Assembly (NCBI GenBank): GCA_026398275.1
Contig: JAPLTF010000027.1
Span: forward strand, 16,686-80,685
Origin: Verrucomicrobiota bacterium
Lineage (GTDB): Bacteria; Verrucomicrobiota; Verrucomicrobiia; Chthoniobacterales; Terrimicrobiaceae
Direction of reading: 5' to 3'
DNA: 64,000 nt
The notes under the pieces are model-generated. The model was not told the origin of the DNA. It was given only the letters and a program-made list of their open reading frames with translations, and searched no databases. This document shows, in pieces, positions 44,060 through 52,391 of the stretch (within the stretch, counting starts at the first letter, position 1; every line of letters starts with the position of its first letter). The position numbers and the translations under genes are program-made.

Positions 44060-45613
44060 ATGTTGTCCACGATTTTTCCGATGGCACAGGCGGCGGACCC
44101 GGCCGGGGCGGGGGGAATCATTCAGACGGGCCTTCGCTTCACGCAGTCTCTGGCGCTTTATCTGGTGCTGGCGGCGGCGTTCTACGTGCTTCTGCTGTTC
44201 TGCGGGAGAATGCTGAAGCGCCGATTCCAGCTTCCGCTGAACTGGGTCTACCAGCTGTTCTGCATCCTGGCGGCGCTCTACATCCCCACGATCTTCAGCT
44301 TCATCCCGGTTCCCGGAGAAAAGCACCTCGGAGCGGCTCTGACGATCGCGGCGGCTTTCGTTCTGGTCGGGCTCGTGAGGCATTTCCTCTTTGATGGAAT
44401 CCTCCGCAAGGGAGCCGGGGCCCAGGTTCCCAAATTCCTCGGGGAGTTTGTTTCCATCACCATCATCGTTGTGGTGGTCGTGGTCGTCACGAAGGTGATC
44501 TACGGGCAAAATATTCCCGGTCTCCTTGCAGGAGCTGGCATCGTTGGCATCGTGCTCGGCCTCGCCCTCCAAGACACGCTGGGGAATATCTTCAGCGGGT
44601 TTGCGATCTATTTCGGGGGCCAGTTCAAAGCGGGCGACTGGCTGCTCGTCGAGGGCCACCACGCCCAGATCGTGGAGATCAACTGGCGCTCGACCCGCCT
44701 CCGCACGACGGATGACATCTGCCTGGACATTCCGAACAGCGGGATCACCAAGCAGACGGTCATCAACTACAATTACCCCACGAGCGTCCATGGGATCCGC
44801 CTGGCGGTCGGCCTGGAATACGACGCCGCCCCGAACCTGGTGAAAAAGATTTTGGTCGACGCCGCGCTCGACTGTCCGATGGTCCTGCGCAGTCCGATGC
44901 CCAACGTTTTCGTCACGAATTTCGCCGACTTCAGCGTGACCTACGAACTCCGGTTCTGGCTGGACGACCATGCCAATTTCAACCCTGCCAACAGCCACAT
45001 CTGGACGAGCCTCTGGTATTCACTCCGCCGCCACAAAATCAAGGTTCCGTATCCGATCCAGGAGCAGCGATGGATGGGCCGGCCGCAGCCGCATGTCGAG
45101 GATCGCGAAATGATCCGGGATTCGATGCACAAGGCGGTCTTCGCCCCCGCGCTGTCCGCCGCGCAGTTCGAGGAGATTGTGGCGAATGCGAAGATCGTCC
45201 AGTTCGGCGAAGGCGAGAGCATCATCCGGCAGGATGCCGACGCGGGTCCCATGTATGTGATTGTCAGCGGGAGCGCCGAGGTCTGGCTCGACTCCAACGG
45301 CCGCCGCACCTCGGTCGCGGTGCTCGGCCCGGATGCGTGCATCGGGGAAAATTCGGTCCTCACGGGAGAGAAGCGCACGGCCACGATCCTCGCGCTGGAA
45401 GACTGCCTCGCGGTCGAGGTCGGGAAGTCCACCCTCGCCCCGATCATCAGCACGAGCCCGGAACTTCTGGAGTCCCTCAGCGAGCTTCTCGCGCAGCGGC
45501 GCATGAAAAACGAAGGGCTGGTCGCCGAGGCCGCCGGGGCCGCGGACCAGGCGAAGAAAAGCAATTACAAAGCCAGCTTTCTGGGCAAGCTCCGGTCGTT
45601 TTTCGAGGTGTGA
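44060..45613 (+). CDS. MscS-type mechanosensitive channel with a C-terminal cyclic-nucleotide-binding domain
   Basis: A 517-residue protein. Residues ~20-170 contain four hydrophobic helices, the last being the pore-lining AGIVGIVLGLALQDTLGNIFSGFAIYF typical of MscS. A soluble beta domain follows, and then (~360-475) a cNMP-binding fold (FGEGESIIRQDADAGPMYVIVSGSAEVW, ACIGENSVLTGEKRTATI). Such bacterial cyclic-nucleotide-gated MscS relatives (bCNG) often respond weakly to tension. The start at 44060 has AGGA about eight bases upstream. The TGA overlaps the GTG start of the next gene, so the pair is coupled. Confidence 0.9.
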   Translation: MLSTIFPMAQAADPAGAGGIIQTGLRFTQSLALYLVLAAAFYVLLLFCGRMLKRRFQLPLNWVYQLFCILAALYIPTIFSFIPVPGEKHLGAALTIAAAFVLVGLVRHFLFDGILRKGAGAQVPKFLGEFVSITIIVVVVVVVTKVIYGQNIPGLLAGAGIVGIVLGLALQDTLGNIFSGFAIYFGGQFKAGDWLLVEGHHAQIVEINWRSTRLRTTDDICLDIPNSGITKQTVINYNYPTSVHGIRLAVGLEYDAAPNLVKKILVDAALDCPMVLRSPMPNVFVTNFADFSVTYELRFWLDDHANFNPANSHIWTSLWYSLRRHKIKVPYPIQEQRWMGRPQPHVEDREMIRDSMHKAVFAPALSAAQFEEIVANAKIVQFGEGESIIRQDADAGPMYVIVSGSAEVWLDSNGRRTSVAVLGPDACIGENSVLTGEKRTATILALEDCLAVEVGKSTLAPIISTSPELLESLSELLAQRRMKNEGLVAEAAGAADQAKKSNYKASFLGKLRSFFEV

Positions 45614-46194
45614 AGCCGGTCGCCGAACTCGACTGGATCGGCGATGGCCTTGCCGTCTGGCATGGGTTCGATCCGGAGGTTCGATGCGAATGCGGCAGCA
45701 CTGCGGTCCTCGGGGACAAGGGATGGGTGATTTTCGATCCCATCCCGCTCTCGACCAGCGCCTGGGCGGAACTGCTGGCTGAGGCAAAAGTCCACGCCAT
45801 CGCCCTCACCAGTGGAAACCACCAGCGCGACAGCCTCGCGCTCAAATCCGCCCTGAAGACGTCCATCCACGCCCCGGAATCCGCCCGAGGAGAAATCGAG
45901 GCCGATGTCTGGCTCAAGGAAGGCGATACCCTCGCCGGATTTTCCCTGACCGGGCTCCCTGGCGCAGGCCCGGGGGAAGCCGCATGGTGCGACGGCCGCC
46001 ACCTCGTCATCGGCGACGCCCTGCTCCACCTCGGTCAGCTGGAATTCCTCCCCGACAAGTATTGCTCCAACCCCGCCGAACTCCGCAAATCCACCAAAAA
46101 ACTCTTGGGCCTGAACTTCCAGTCCGTCTTCTTCGCCCATGGCCTGCCCCTCCTCTCGAAGGCCAGGGAAAACATCGCCGCCCTACTCACCTGA
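45610..46194 (+). CDS. Degenerate metallo-beta-lactamase-like protein
   Basis: A 194-residue protein starting from a GTG that overlaps the MscS stop. The N-terminal strands (LAVWHGFDPEVRCECGSTAVLGDKGWVIFDPIPL) fit an MBL fold, where a loop normally follows with HxHxDH. Here the loop reads TSGNHQRDS, so the metal ligands are largely lost. A late HG motif (FAHGLPLL) is present. It may be an inactive MBL-fold protein or use other ligands. Co-translation with the cNMP-gated channel suggests a linked role, which is inference. Confidence 0.7.
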   Translation: MKPVAELDWIGDGLAVWHGFDPEVRCECGSTAVLGDKGWVIFDPIPLSTSAWAELLAEAKVHAIALTSGNHQRDSLALKSALKTSIHAPESARGEIEADVWLKEGDTLAGFSLTGLPGAGPGEAAWCDGRHLVIGDALLHLGQLEFLPDKYCSNPAELRKSTKKLLGLNFQSVFFAHGLPLLSKARENIAALLT

Positions 46195-46214
46195 TTTTTT
46201 GATTCACATTTTTG

Positions 46215-46253
46215 TTGACGATCTTTTAATAACGACTTATTAGATCGTTAATT
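46215..46253 (+). promoter_or_regulatory. Promoter with an inverted-repeat operator before the aspartoacylase-like gene
   Basis: TTGACG (46215), a 17-base spacer and TATTAG (46238) form a good promoter. Nested arms ACGATC/GATCGT and TAATAA/TTATTA cover the spacer and the -10 box. The core AATAACGACT...GATCGTTAATT (46228-46253) matches 20 of 26 positions in the element at 60812-60837, which suggests one shared regulator. Confidence 0.6.
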
Positions 46254-46319
46254 ACAACTGATCCCATCTGCCCGCGGAAGGTCCCATCCCTTCGCGCGGC
46301 AGAGCTGGGCCTTCCAACC

Positions 46320-47147
46320 ATGCCACGCACAAAATCCACACTGGCCAGCCAAAGCGGACGGATCCGGGAAAACCACCGCTCGATCCACTCCCTGCTCGCG
46401 CCCCTGGAGAGCCTGTCCGCATCCTCGGGGAGTCTTTTTCCCGCACACTTGGAATTTCAGGATCGAAAAGGGATCTCCGGCTCGATCCCACGCTTTCTCT
46501 TCACCGGTCCGGGGGATCGCGGCAGCTTTCTGCGCGTCGGGATCTTTGCCGGTGTCCATGGCGATGAACCGAGCGGCGTGCAGGCGGCCGTCGAGCTTCT
46601 GCGCCGGCTCCATCTGGATCCGCGGCCCGCGCTGGGCTACGAGCTTTTCGTGTATCCGGTCTGCAATCCCTGGGGCTACTCCCACGACACACGATTGACA
46701 AAAAGCGGTTCCGACATGAACCGCGAGTTCTGGCGCGGCAGCGATGAGATCGAGGTCCTCGTGCTGGAAGGCCAGCTCATGAAGCTGGCGTTCGACGGGA
46801 TTGTTTCCCTGCACACCGATGACACTTCGCCCGGGCTTTACGGCTTTGTCAAAGGCCACCAGCTCACCCGCCACGTGCTCGAGCCGAGCCTGGAGGCAGC
46901 CTCGCGGTTTCTGCCACGGAACTTTGACAAGAGCATCGACAATTTCCAGGCCAACGCGGGCATCATCGAGGATGGATACTCCGGAATTCTGGGCGCTCCT
47001 CCAACGCAGAAACCCCGCCCCTTCGAAATCGTCTTTGAAACTCCCAGCCACGCGGACTCCGCCCTTCAGGTCGAGGCCCACGTGGCGGCGATCCTCACCA
47101 TGCTCGGAAATTTCCGGGCGATGATTTCCGAAGGGCAGAACATCTGA
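46320..47147 (+). CDS. Succinylglutamate desuccinylase/aspartoacylase-family zinc hydrolase
   Basis: A 275-residue enzyme of the M14-like AstE/AspA clan. The zinc-binding HxxE site is in GIFAGVHGDEPSGVQA, a second ligand His is in IVSLHTDD, and DMNREFWRG supplies the substrate-binding Asn-Arg. It deacylates an amino acid or cleaves a short peptide; the real substrate is unknown. It has its own regulated promoter about 70 bases upstream and is convergent with cydB. The N-terminal ~60 residues before the core are extra and basic. Confidence 0.85.
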   Translation: MPRTKSTLASQSGRIRENHRSIHSLLAPLESLSASSGSLFPAHLEFQDRKGISGSIPRFLFTGPGDRGSFLRVGIFAGVHGDEPSGVQAAVELLRRLHLDPRPALGYELFVYPVCNPWGYSHDTRLTKSGSDMNREFWRGSDEIEVLVLEGQLMKLAFDGIVSLHTDDTSPGLYGFVKGHQLTRHVLEPSLEAASRFLPRNFDKSIDNFQANAGIIEDGYSGILGAPPTQKPRPFEIVFETPSHADSALQVEAHVAAILTMLGNFRAMISEGQNI

Positions 47148-47201
47148 CCGTCATGAAATTCCTCCTCTGCACGATCGCCGCCGCAGCGCTGCCCAACGCC
47201 C

Positions 47202-48227
47202 TTAGTAGCTGTGCTTCGTCAGGCTGGTCTTGCCACGGAAAACCCAATAGATGCTGGCGGTGTAGGCGAGCACGAGCGGCACGCCAAGGAGGGCAATGAT
47301 GAGCATGATCCCCAGGGTCTTTTGCGTGGAGGCCGCATTGTAAATGGTGAGGCTGTTGGCGGCATCCGGGCTGGAGAGCACCATGTTGGGAAAATAGGTG
47401 AGACCGAACGTGGCCATCATGAGTCCCATTGCAGCACAGGAGGAGACAAACGCGTTGAAGGCTTTCCCTTTGTGGATCTCGCGCGGGATGTTCAGGACGA
47501 TGAGCACGTTCACCGCGACCACGGCGAAGACATAAGGCCTGGCCCGCACGGTATCGAGGACCCACGGCACCTCAACAAGCGTGTAGAGATTGAAGAGAAA
47601 ATAGGAGGCGAGGAAAAATCCAATGAGCCTCGGGATCCAGCCGCTGACGATTTGGTTCAGCTCGCCTTCGGTTTTCATGGCCAGGTAGATCGCCCCGTGC
47701 ATTGCAAAGAGCAGGACGGTCGTCACTCCCATCAGCAGTGCATAGGGGTTCAGGAGTCCGAGAAATGAGCCCGCGAACTCATGATGTCCATCCAGCGGGA
47801 TGCCGCGCACGATATTGCCCATTGCCACGCCGATCAGCAGGGAGGCAACCAAACTGCCGGCGCTGAAGGCCACATCCCAGAACTGCCTCCACCATGTCCA
47901 TTCCTCCTTGCTGCGGAATTCGATGGCGACCGCCCGGAAGATCAGCGAGCAGAGCAGGAGCATGAACGGCAGATAAAAACCCGAAAAGACGGTGGCGTAG
48001 GCCTCCGGAAACGCAGCAAACAGGGCGCCGCCGCCGGTGACCAGCCAGACCTCGTTGCCGTCCCAGACCGGTCCGATCGAGTTCAGAAACAGGCGCCGGT
48101 GCTCATCCTTGCGGACAAACAACTGAAGCGCCCCCACCCCCAGGTCGAAGCCGTCGAGCATCGCATAGCCGGTGAAAAGGACTCCGACGAGGACATACCA
48201 GATGATGTTGAGATCGGGGAGGTTCAT
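47202..48227 (-). CDS. cydB: Cytochrome bd ubiquinol/menaquinol oxidase subunit II
   Basis: A 341-residue membrane protein with the CydB pattern: [34 protein letters not shown] at the start, GPVWDGNEVWLVTGGGALFAAFPEAYATVFSGFYLPFML, then several helices and the FRGKTSLTKHSY end. It is the structural partner of CydA. Its ATG overlaps the cydA stop by four bases (cydA is upstream on this strand). Bd oxidases have high oxygen affinity and resist sulfide and cyanide. Confidence 0.95.
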   Translation of the reverse strand: MNLPDLNIIWYVLVGVLFTGYAMLDGFDLGVGALQLFVRKDEHRRLFLNSIGPVWDGNEVWLVTGGGALFAAFPEAYATVFSGFYLPFMLLLCSLIFRAVAIEFRSKEEWTWWRQFWDVAFSAGSLVASLLIGVAMGNIVRGIPLDGHHEFAGSFLGLLNPYALLMGVTTVLLFAMHGAIYLAMKTEGELNQIVSGWIPRLIGFFLASYFLFNLYTLVEVPWVLDTVRARPYVFAVVAVNVLIVLNIPREIHKGKAFNAFVSSCAAMGLMMATFGLTYFPNMVLSSPDAANSLTIYNAASTQKTLGIMLIIALLGVPLVLAYTASIYWVFRGKTSLTKHSY

Positions 48228-49735
48228 GCGCGTGGGACGGTGCGGACGAGGGCTTTCCAGCTCTCCGGCATTTCCTCGCTCTCCTCTTCGCTATCCGGTC
48301 CGTGCTGGATCTTCCGGGTGAGAAGGAAAACAAACATGACGAAGAGGAGCGCGTAAACGAGGCCGAAGAGGATCAGCGAGGCGACGATCTGGTTGGCGGT
48401 GACAACCCTGGACAGCGACTCGGATGTTCGCAGCATCTCATAAACGATCCATGGCTGCCGCCCCATCTCGGCAGTGAACCAGCCGGCCTGATTCGCAATC
48501 TGCGGCCCGAGAACCGAGAACACCAGGGCCACAAGCAGCCAGCGCGTCAGCGGACGGGACAGATCGAACAGCCAGCCGCGCCACCAGAAAAAGCAGGCAA
48601 TCAGCGACAGGACAAACAGGGCCACGCCCACGATGATCATGATATGGTAGAACTGGAAAACCACCGCCACATTCGGCCAATACTGCTTCCGAATCACTGG
48701 CAGTTCGCCGGCCGTGGCCTGCGGATGCCTCGATTTCAAAAACTCATCGGACGGCAGATCGCGGAGTCCGACAACGGGCTTCGTGAACGAGCCCCACGCC
48801 AAAAAGCTCAGGAGGCCGGGAACTTTCGGCCCCCCCACCTTTTCCTCCCCGGCATCGACATGGCCGAAGAGCGTCATCGGAGTGGCGGGTGCCGTCTCGT
48901 AGACGCCTTCCATCGCGGCGAGCTTGACCGGCTGGTTTCGCACCACCCCTTTGGCCGTAAAGTCAGCGCTGATCATTTGCAAAACGCAGGCCACGGTCGC
49001 AAACCCCAAACCGATTTTCAGCGAGGCCCTGGAAAATTCCAAATGCCGGCTCCGAAGCAGGTAGTAGGCGCTGATGCTCACGACGAGAAATGCCCCCGCC
49101 AGCCATGCTCCGAGGACCACATGGGTCAGCCGGTCAATGGTCGAGGGGTTGAACACCATGGCCCAGAAGTCATCAACCACCGCGCGGACGCTCGTGAGGT
49201 CGGCCGGGGTCACCACATGGCCGGGCGGCAGAATCACCGTCTGCCCATTGACAGTGCTTTCCAAATGGTAGCCTGCGGGAGTCTGCATCCACGAGTTCGC
49301 CACCACGATCCACACCGCGCTGAAATGCGCACCGAAGGCCACCATGCAGGTCGCGAAGAAATGCATGCGCGGGCCGACCTTGTTCCATCCGAACAGCAGC
49401 AGCGCCAGAAATCCCGACTCCAGGAAGAACGCAAAGATCCCCTCCGCCGCAAGGGCGCTCCCGAAAATGTCCCCGACAAAACGCGAGTAGGTCGCCCAGT
49501 TCGTGCCGAACTCAAACTCCATCACGATCCCGGTCGCCACCCCGATCGCAAACGTCAAAGCGAAAATCCGCGTCCAGAACCTCGCCATGTTGTGGAAGAG
49601 CGGATTCCCGGTCCGGAGCCACGCCCCTTCCATCATGACCAGCAGGATCCCCAGCCCGATGCTCAGCGGCGGATAGATGTAGTGGAACGCAACCGTAAAG
49701 GCGAATTGGATGCGGGCCAGGGTTTCGACGGTCAT
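48224..49735 (-). CDS. cydA: Cytochrome bd ubiquinol/menaquinol oxidase subunit I
   Basis: A 503-residue haem-carrying subunit. The haem-ligand His is in [19 protein letters not shown] (N-terminal helix), the second ligand region lies in the [19 protein letters not shown] stretch, the conserved GRQPW is present, and the Q-loop and C-terminal helices follow. The gene starts five bases from a perfect inverted repeat (49741-49755), so expression is probably controlled at this spot. The ArsR gene is divergent on the other side of the 100-base spacer. Confidence 0.95.
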   Translation of the reverse strand: MTVETLARIQFAFTVAFHYIYPPLSIGLGILLVMMEGAWLRTGNPLFHNMARFWTRIFALTFAIGVATGIVMEFEFGTNWATYSRFVGDIFGSALAAEGIFAFFLESGFLALLLFGWNKVGPRMHFFATCMVAFGAHFSAVWIVVANSWMQTPAGYHLESTVNGQTVILPPGHVVTPADLTSVRAVVDDFWAMVFNPSTIDRLTHVVLGAWLAGAFLVVSISAYYLLRSRHLEFSRASLKIGLGFATVACVLQMISADFTAKGVVRNQPVKLAAMEGVYETAPATPMTLFGHVDAGEEKVGGPKVPGLLSFLAWGSFTKPVVGLRDLPSDEFLKSRHPQATAGELPVIRKQYWPNVAVVFQFYHIMIIVGVALFVLSLIACFFWWRGWLFDLSRPLTRWLLVALVFSVLGPQIANQAGWFTAEMGRQPWIVYEMLRTSESLSRVVTANQIVASLILFGLVYALLFVMFVFLLTRKIQHGPDSEEESEEMPESWKALVRTVPRA

Positions 49736-49740
49736 ATCAA

Positions 49741-49755
49741 ATTAGATTTTCTAAT
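49741..49755. promoter_or_regulatory. Perfect inverted repeat next to the cydA start
   Basis: ATTAGA-TTT-TCTAAT, a perfect 6-bp palindrome, lies five bases upstream of the cydA start codon and could be an operator in the cydA leader. Its half-sites differ from the ArsR site at 49803, so a different regulator is possible. Confidence 0.5.
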
Positions 49756-49802
49756 ATCACTCAGGAGAGTCAATGCGCAAAACAGGACAGGTGATTACTT
49801 GC

Positions 49803-49818
49803 TTATTTCGCGATATAA
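49803..49818. promoter_or_regulatory. Likely ArsR operator in the cydA-arsR intergenic region
   Basis: TTATTTCGCGATATAA pairs at seven of eight positions. It lies 20 bases before the ArsR start and matches the AT-rich palindromes bound by ArsR dimers. Confidence 0.6.
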
Positions 49819-49837
49819 GGAAATACTTGAACCGGAA

Positions 49838-50143
49838 ATGAAACCTCGATCCTCCGCCCACAAAGTCTTTCGAGCGTTGGCGCACCCGGCGCGCGTGCAG
49901 GTTGTGCGTGAGTTGAGCGGGGGCGGCGAGAAGTGCGTCTGCGAGCTGGTGGAAGCCTGCGGGCTCGGCTGGAGCACGGTCTCGCGGCATCTTTCCGTGC
50001 TGCGGGAGGCGGGCGTGATCGCGGACGAAAAGCGTGGGTTGCAGGTTTTTTATCGCCTGACCCTGTCATGCGTGTCCCGGTTCGTTGACTGCATCGACCA
50101 CCCTGGCCGCCATCCGGAGCTACAAAAGCCGAACTGCTGTAGA
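49838..50143 (+). CDS. ArsR-family transcriptional regulator (Cys-rich)
   Basis: A 101-residue winged-helix regulator. RALAHPARVQVVRELS and GWSTVSRHLSVLREAGVIADEKRGLQVFYRL are the DNA-binding core. Cys33, Cys35 and Cys41 lie in KCVCELVEAC, the ELCVC-like position that binds As/Sb or Cd or can form persulfides. Four further Cys lie after residue 70, ending with a CC pair near the C-terminus. It is divergent from cydA and is followed by two thioredoxin-like genes and ccdA, which it probably controls. The target signal (metalloid or sulfur species) cannot be told from sequence. Confidence 0.9.
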
Positions 50144-50218
50144 TGACCTTTTTTTGCCCAACTGATTCGCAATAATACGAAATATGAAACCGCTGGCCAG
50201 ATCCGTTCCATCCCAAAA

Positions 50219-50461
50219 ATGAAAAAACTGCAAATCCTCGGAACCGGCTGCGCCAAGTGCAACGCCCTCGCGGAGGCCGCGAAAACCACAGCCGACGAGC
50301 TCGGCCTCGAATACGAAATCGAAAAAGTCACTGACCTCAAAGCCATCATGTCGTTCGGCGTGATGACGACCCCCGCCCTGGTGGTCGATGGCACGGTGAA
50401 AGTCGCGGGAAAAGTCCCGGGCCACGCCGAACTCAAAACATTCCTTGGCTCAACCGGCTAG
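50219..50461 (+). CDS. Small thioredoxin-like redox protein (CAKC)
   Basis: An 80-residue thioredoxin-fold protein with the redox site CAKC in GTGCAKCNALA and the cis-Pro in MTTPALVVDG. It matches the small glutaredoxin-like 'redox-active disulfide protein 2' type found beside ArsR and efflux genes. It is cytoplasmic with no signal peptide. It starts ~75 bases after arsR and is followed within five bases by a secreted thioredoxin. Confidence 0.88.
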   Translation: MKKLQILGTGCAKCNALAEAAKTTADELGLEYEIEKVTDLKAIMSFGVMTTPALVVDGTVKVAGKVPGHAELKTFLGSTG

Positions 50462-50465
50462 ACAG

Positions 50466-50915
50466 ATGAACTGGAAATCACACTCTCTGCTCATCGCGGC
50501 GGTCGCAGCATTTTCCGGCATCGCCGGAGCCCAGGATAACGACCCGGCCCGCCGCACCGGCACTCCCACGTCGCCTCCACAGATTCAGGCAGCGGCCACC
50601 TCCAATAATTCCAGCACGAAAAAGCTGCCGCGCCTCGTGGACCTCGGTGCCGACAAATGCGTGCCGTGCAAAATGATGGCCCCCATTCTTGAAGGCCTCA
50701 AAAAGGAATACGGGGGCCGGATGGATGTCGAGTTCATCGACGTGTGGAAAACGCCCGGGGCCGGAAAGGAACACGGAATCAAAGTGATCCCAACGCAGAT
50801 TTTTTACGGCACGGACGGGAAGGAATTATTCCGACACGAGGGGTTCTTCGGAAAGGAAGACATCCTGGCGAAGTGGAAGGAACTGGGCGTGGATCTCAGC
50901 TCAATAACCAAATGA
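50466..50915 (+). CDS. Secreted thioredoxin
   Basis: A 149-residue protein with a signal peptide (MNWKSHSLLIAAVAAFSGIAGAQ), a Ser/Thr/Pro linker and a thioredoxin domain with active site CVPC in DLGADKCVPCKMM and cis-Pro in KVIPTQIF. It is likely to work in the periplasm, receiving electrons from the CcdA-like transporter encoded next. The start at 50466 is preferred over an in-frame upstream start because the signal peptide follows it directly. Confidence 0.88.
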   Translation: MNWKSHSLLIAAVAAFSGIAGAQDNDPARRTGTPTSPPQIQAAATSNNSSTKKLPRLVDLGADKCVPCKMMAPILEGLKKEYGGRMDVEFIDVWKTPGAGKEHGIKVIPTQIFYGTDGKELFRHEGFFGKEDILAKWKELGVDLSSITK

Positions 50916-50948
50916 ACGGTCGCTCCGCAAACGATCCGATTGTCTGAG

Positions 50949-51647
50949 ATGGAACAGATATTCATCACGCTTTCGCGGGCTGTTGACGGCACGCCGGGAT
51001 GGGCGCTCGCGGCGGCCATAGCGTGGGGCGTGATGAGCATCATTCTGAGCCCGTGCCATCTCGCGAGCATCCCGCTTATCGTGGGATTCATCAGCGAACA
51101 GGGACCCGTTCCGACGCAGCGCGCGTTTGCGATCTCGACGCTTTTCGCTGTAGGCATCCTGGCGACCATCGCGCTCATCGGCGTCGTCACGGCAGCAGCG
51201 GGACGCATGATGGGCGACGTCGGGCCCTACGGAAATTACTTCGTCGCCCTGATCTTCTTCGCCGTCGGTCTGCACCTGCTTGGAGTTGTCCCGATGCCGT
51301 GGTCGGGGGCCGGCCGGGTTGGCATGAAACGCAAGGGGCTGATCGCCGCGTTCGTCCTCGGCCTGGTTTTCGGCATCGCGCTCGGACCGTGCACGTTCGC
51401 CTTCATGGCTCCCGTGCTGGCCGTGGCGTTCAAGGCGGGGTCCGCCAGTTTCCTCTACGGTGCCTCGCTCCTCCTCGCCTACGGCATCGGCCATTGCTCG
51501 GTGATCGTTACGGCCGGCACGTCCACAGAACTCGTCCAACACTTCCTGAACTGGAACGAAAAGTCGAAGGGCATCACCCTCGTCAAGGGGCTCTGCGGCA
51601 TCCTTGTCATCCTCGGCGGCATTTACATGATCTTCACCGCGGGCTGA
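50949..51647 (+). CDS. ccdA: CcdA/DsbD-like membrane thiol-electron transporter
   Basis: A 232-residue membrane protein with six helices. Two conserved Cys in LSPCHLASIPLIVGF and GIALGPCTFAF, each before a Pro-rich helix, are the redox pair of CcdA/DsbD-beta proteins. It carries reducing equivalents from cytoplasmic thioredoxin to the periplasm, where the preceding secreted thioredoxin is the probable acceptor. The gene closes the arsR-trx-trx-ccdA block. Confidence 0.9.
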   Translation: MEQIFITLSRAVDGTPGWALAAAIAWGVMSIILSPCHLASIPLIVGFISEQGPVPTQRAFAISTLFAVGILATIALIGVVTAAAGRMMGDVGPYGNYFVALIFFAVGLHLLGVVPMPWSGAGRVGMKRKGLIAAFVLGLVFGIALGPCTFAFMAPVLAVAFKAGSASFLYGASLLLAYGIGHCSVIVTAGTSTELVQHFLNWNEKSKGITLVKGLCGILVILGGIYMIFTAG

Positions 51648-51687
51648 CCGGAGCTTTCAGATTTCTTCGAGACAACAAGTCCGGGGA

Positions 51688-51888
51688 TCAGGCGCCGACG
51701 AGGGCGAATTGCATTTCGCGGGTGTGTTCCACCACGCGGGATGCGTCGAGCACCTCGAAGTGCACGATCCCACCGTCATCGCCAAAATCTGCAATCACAC
51801 CAGGGCGGACCTCATCGCTCTCGCGGATGCGGGCGTCCCGCAAAGAAATCGTGAGCGTGTCGGTCTTTTCGTCGTATTCGACTTTCAT
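51688..51888 (-). CDS. DUF2283 family protein
   Basis: A 66-residue protein: MKVEYDEKTDTLTISLRDARIRESDEVRPGVIADFGDDGGIVHFEVLDASR is the DUF2283 pattern. These are found beside DUF4258 genes in toxin-antitoxin-like pairs. Its partner here (just upstream) is decayed, so it may be an orphan antitoxin-like gene. The start overlaps the partner stop by four bases. Confidence 0.85.
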   Translation of the reverse strand: MKVEYDEKTDTLTISLRDARIRESDEVRPGVIADFGDDGGIVHFEVLDASRVVEHTREMQFALVGA

Positions 51889-52149
51889 GGCAGGTATTTC
51901 TTGAGGTTCGTGGATTTGTAAAGCGTGATCACCGCGATTTCGTCATCGGATTCTTCGATGACCACGCGCAAAACCGCCTTCGCTGAGAGAACAGTATCCT
52001 AATATGCCAGCGTGACAACCTCGCGAGGAAGTCTGGATGGAACCCGGAGATCCGGGTTTCGGATGGCGGACCCCGCGAGCACCCGTTCGATTTGGCGGAC
52101 GGTGCGGGACGATGTGCGTCCAGTAGTCGAAGATCTGGTCGTAGTGGCG
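51885..52149 (-). pseudogene. Decayed DUF4258-like gene
   Basis: The C-terminal LRVVIEESDDEIAVITLYKSTNLKKYLP is the end of a DUF4258-type protein. Reading upstream, the frame contains an in-frame TAG (before DTVLSAK) and, near residues matching HYDQIFDYWTHIVPHRP, a shift to another frame. At least two lesions are therefore present. It was probably the toxin-like partner of the DUF2283 gene. Confidence 0.6.
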
Positions 52150-52391
52150 CTCGAGTTTTTCGTCTCCGACCAAGTGGGTCTGGACGTAAGTGACAAATTC
52201 GGCGAGGGAGTCGGAGAGGCTGGGCACGATGGGAAAGGTGGCTCGCGTCACGGTGCGATTTTCCGGGGGATTTCTCAAGAGCGGCCTTTCGGGCGCGTCA
52301 CGGATTTTCATTTGTTTTGTCAATTGCCGCGGGGAAGCCGACAATGACGGCCTGCGGAACAGGCGGGGAATTTCCCGGGCCGACACACATC
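52150..52391. other. Gap with decayed coding sequence
   Basis: The minus strand contains short coding-like stretches, including FVTYVQTHLVGDEK, that lead into the DUF4258 remnant, but no intact gene. The plus strand carries the leader of the DUF4410 gene. Confidence 0.35.

Noticed and set aside
47154..47297. A frame that starts MKFLLCTIAAAALPNALSSCAS, like a lipoprotein signal, just after the aspartoacylase-like gene
   Set aside because: After ~22 residues it runs antisense through the end of cydB and becomes Cys/Arg-rich. It is either chance or a very short remnant, and too weak to annotate.
48302..50146. A 614-codon plus-strand frame that ends with the ArsR sequence
   Set aside because: Only the last ~100 codons (from 49838) form the ArsR protein; the rest is antisense to cydA.
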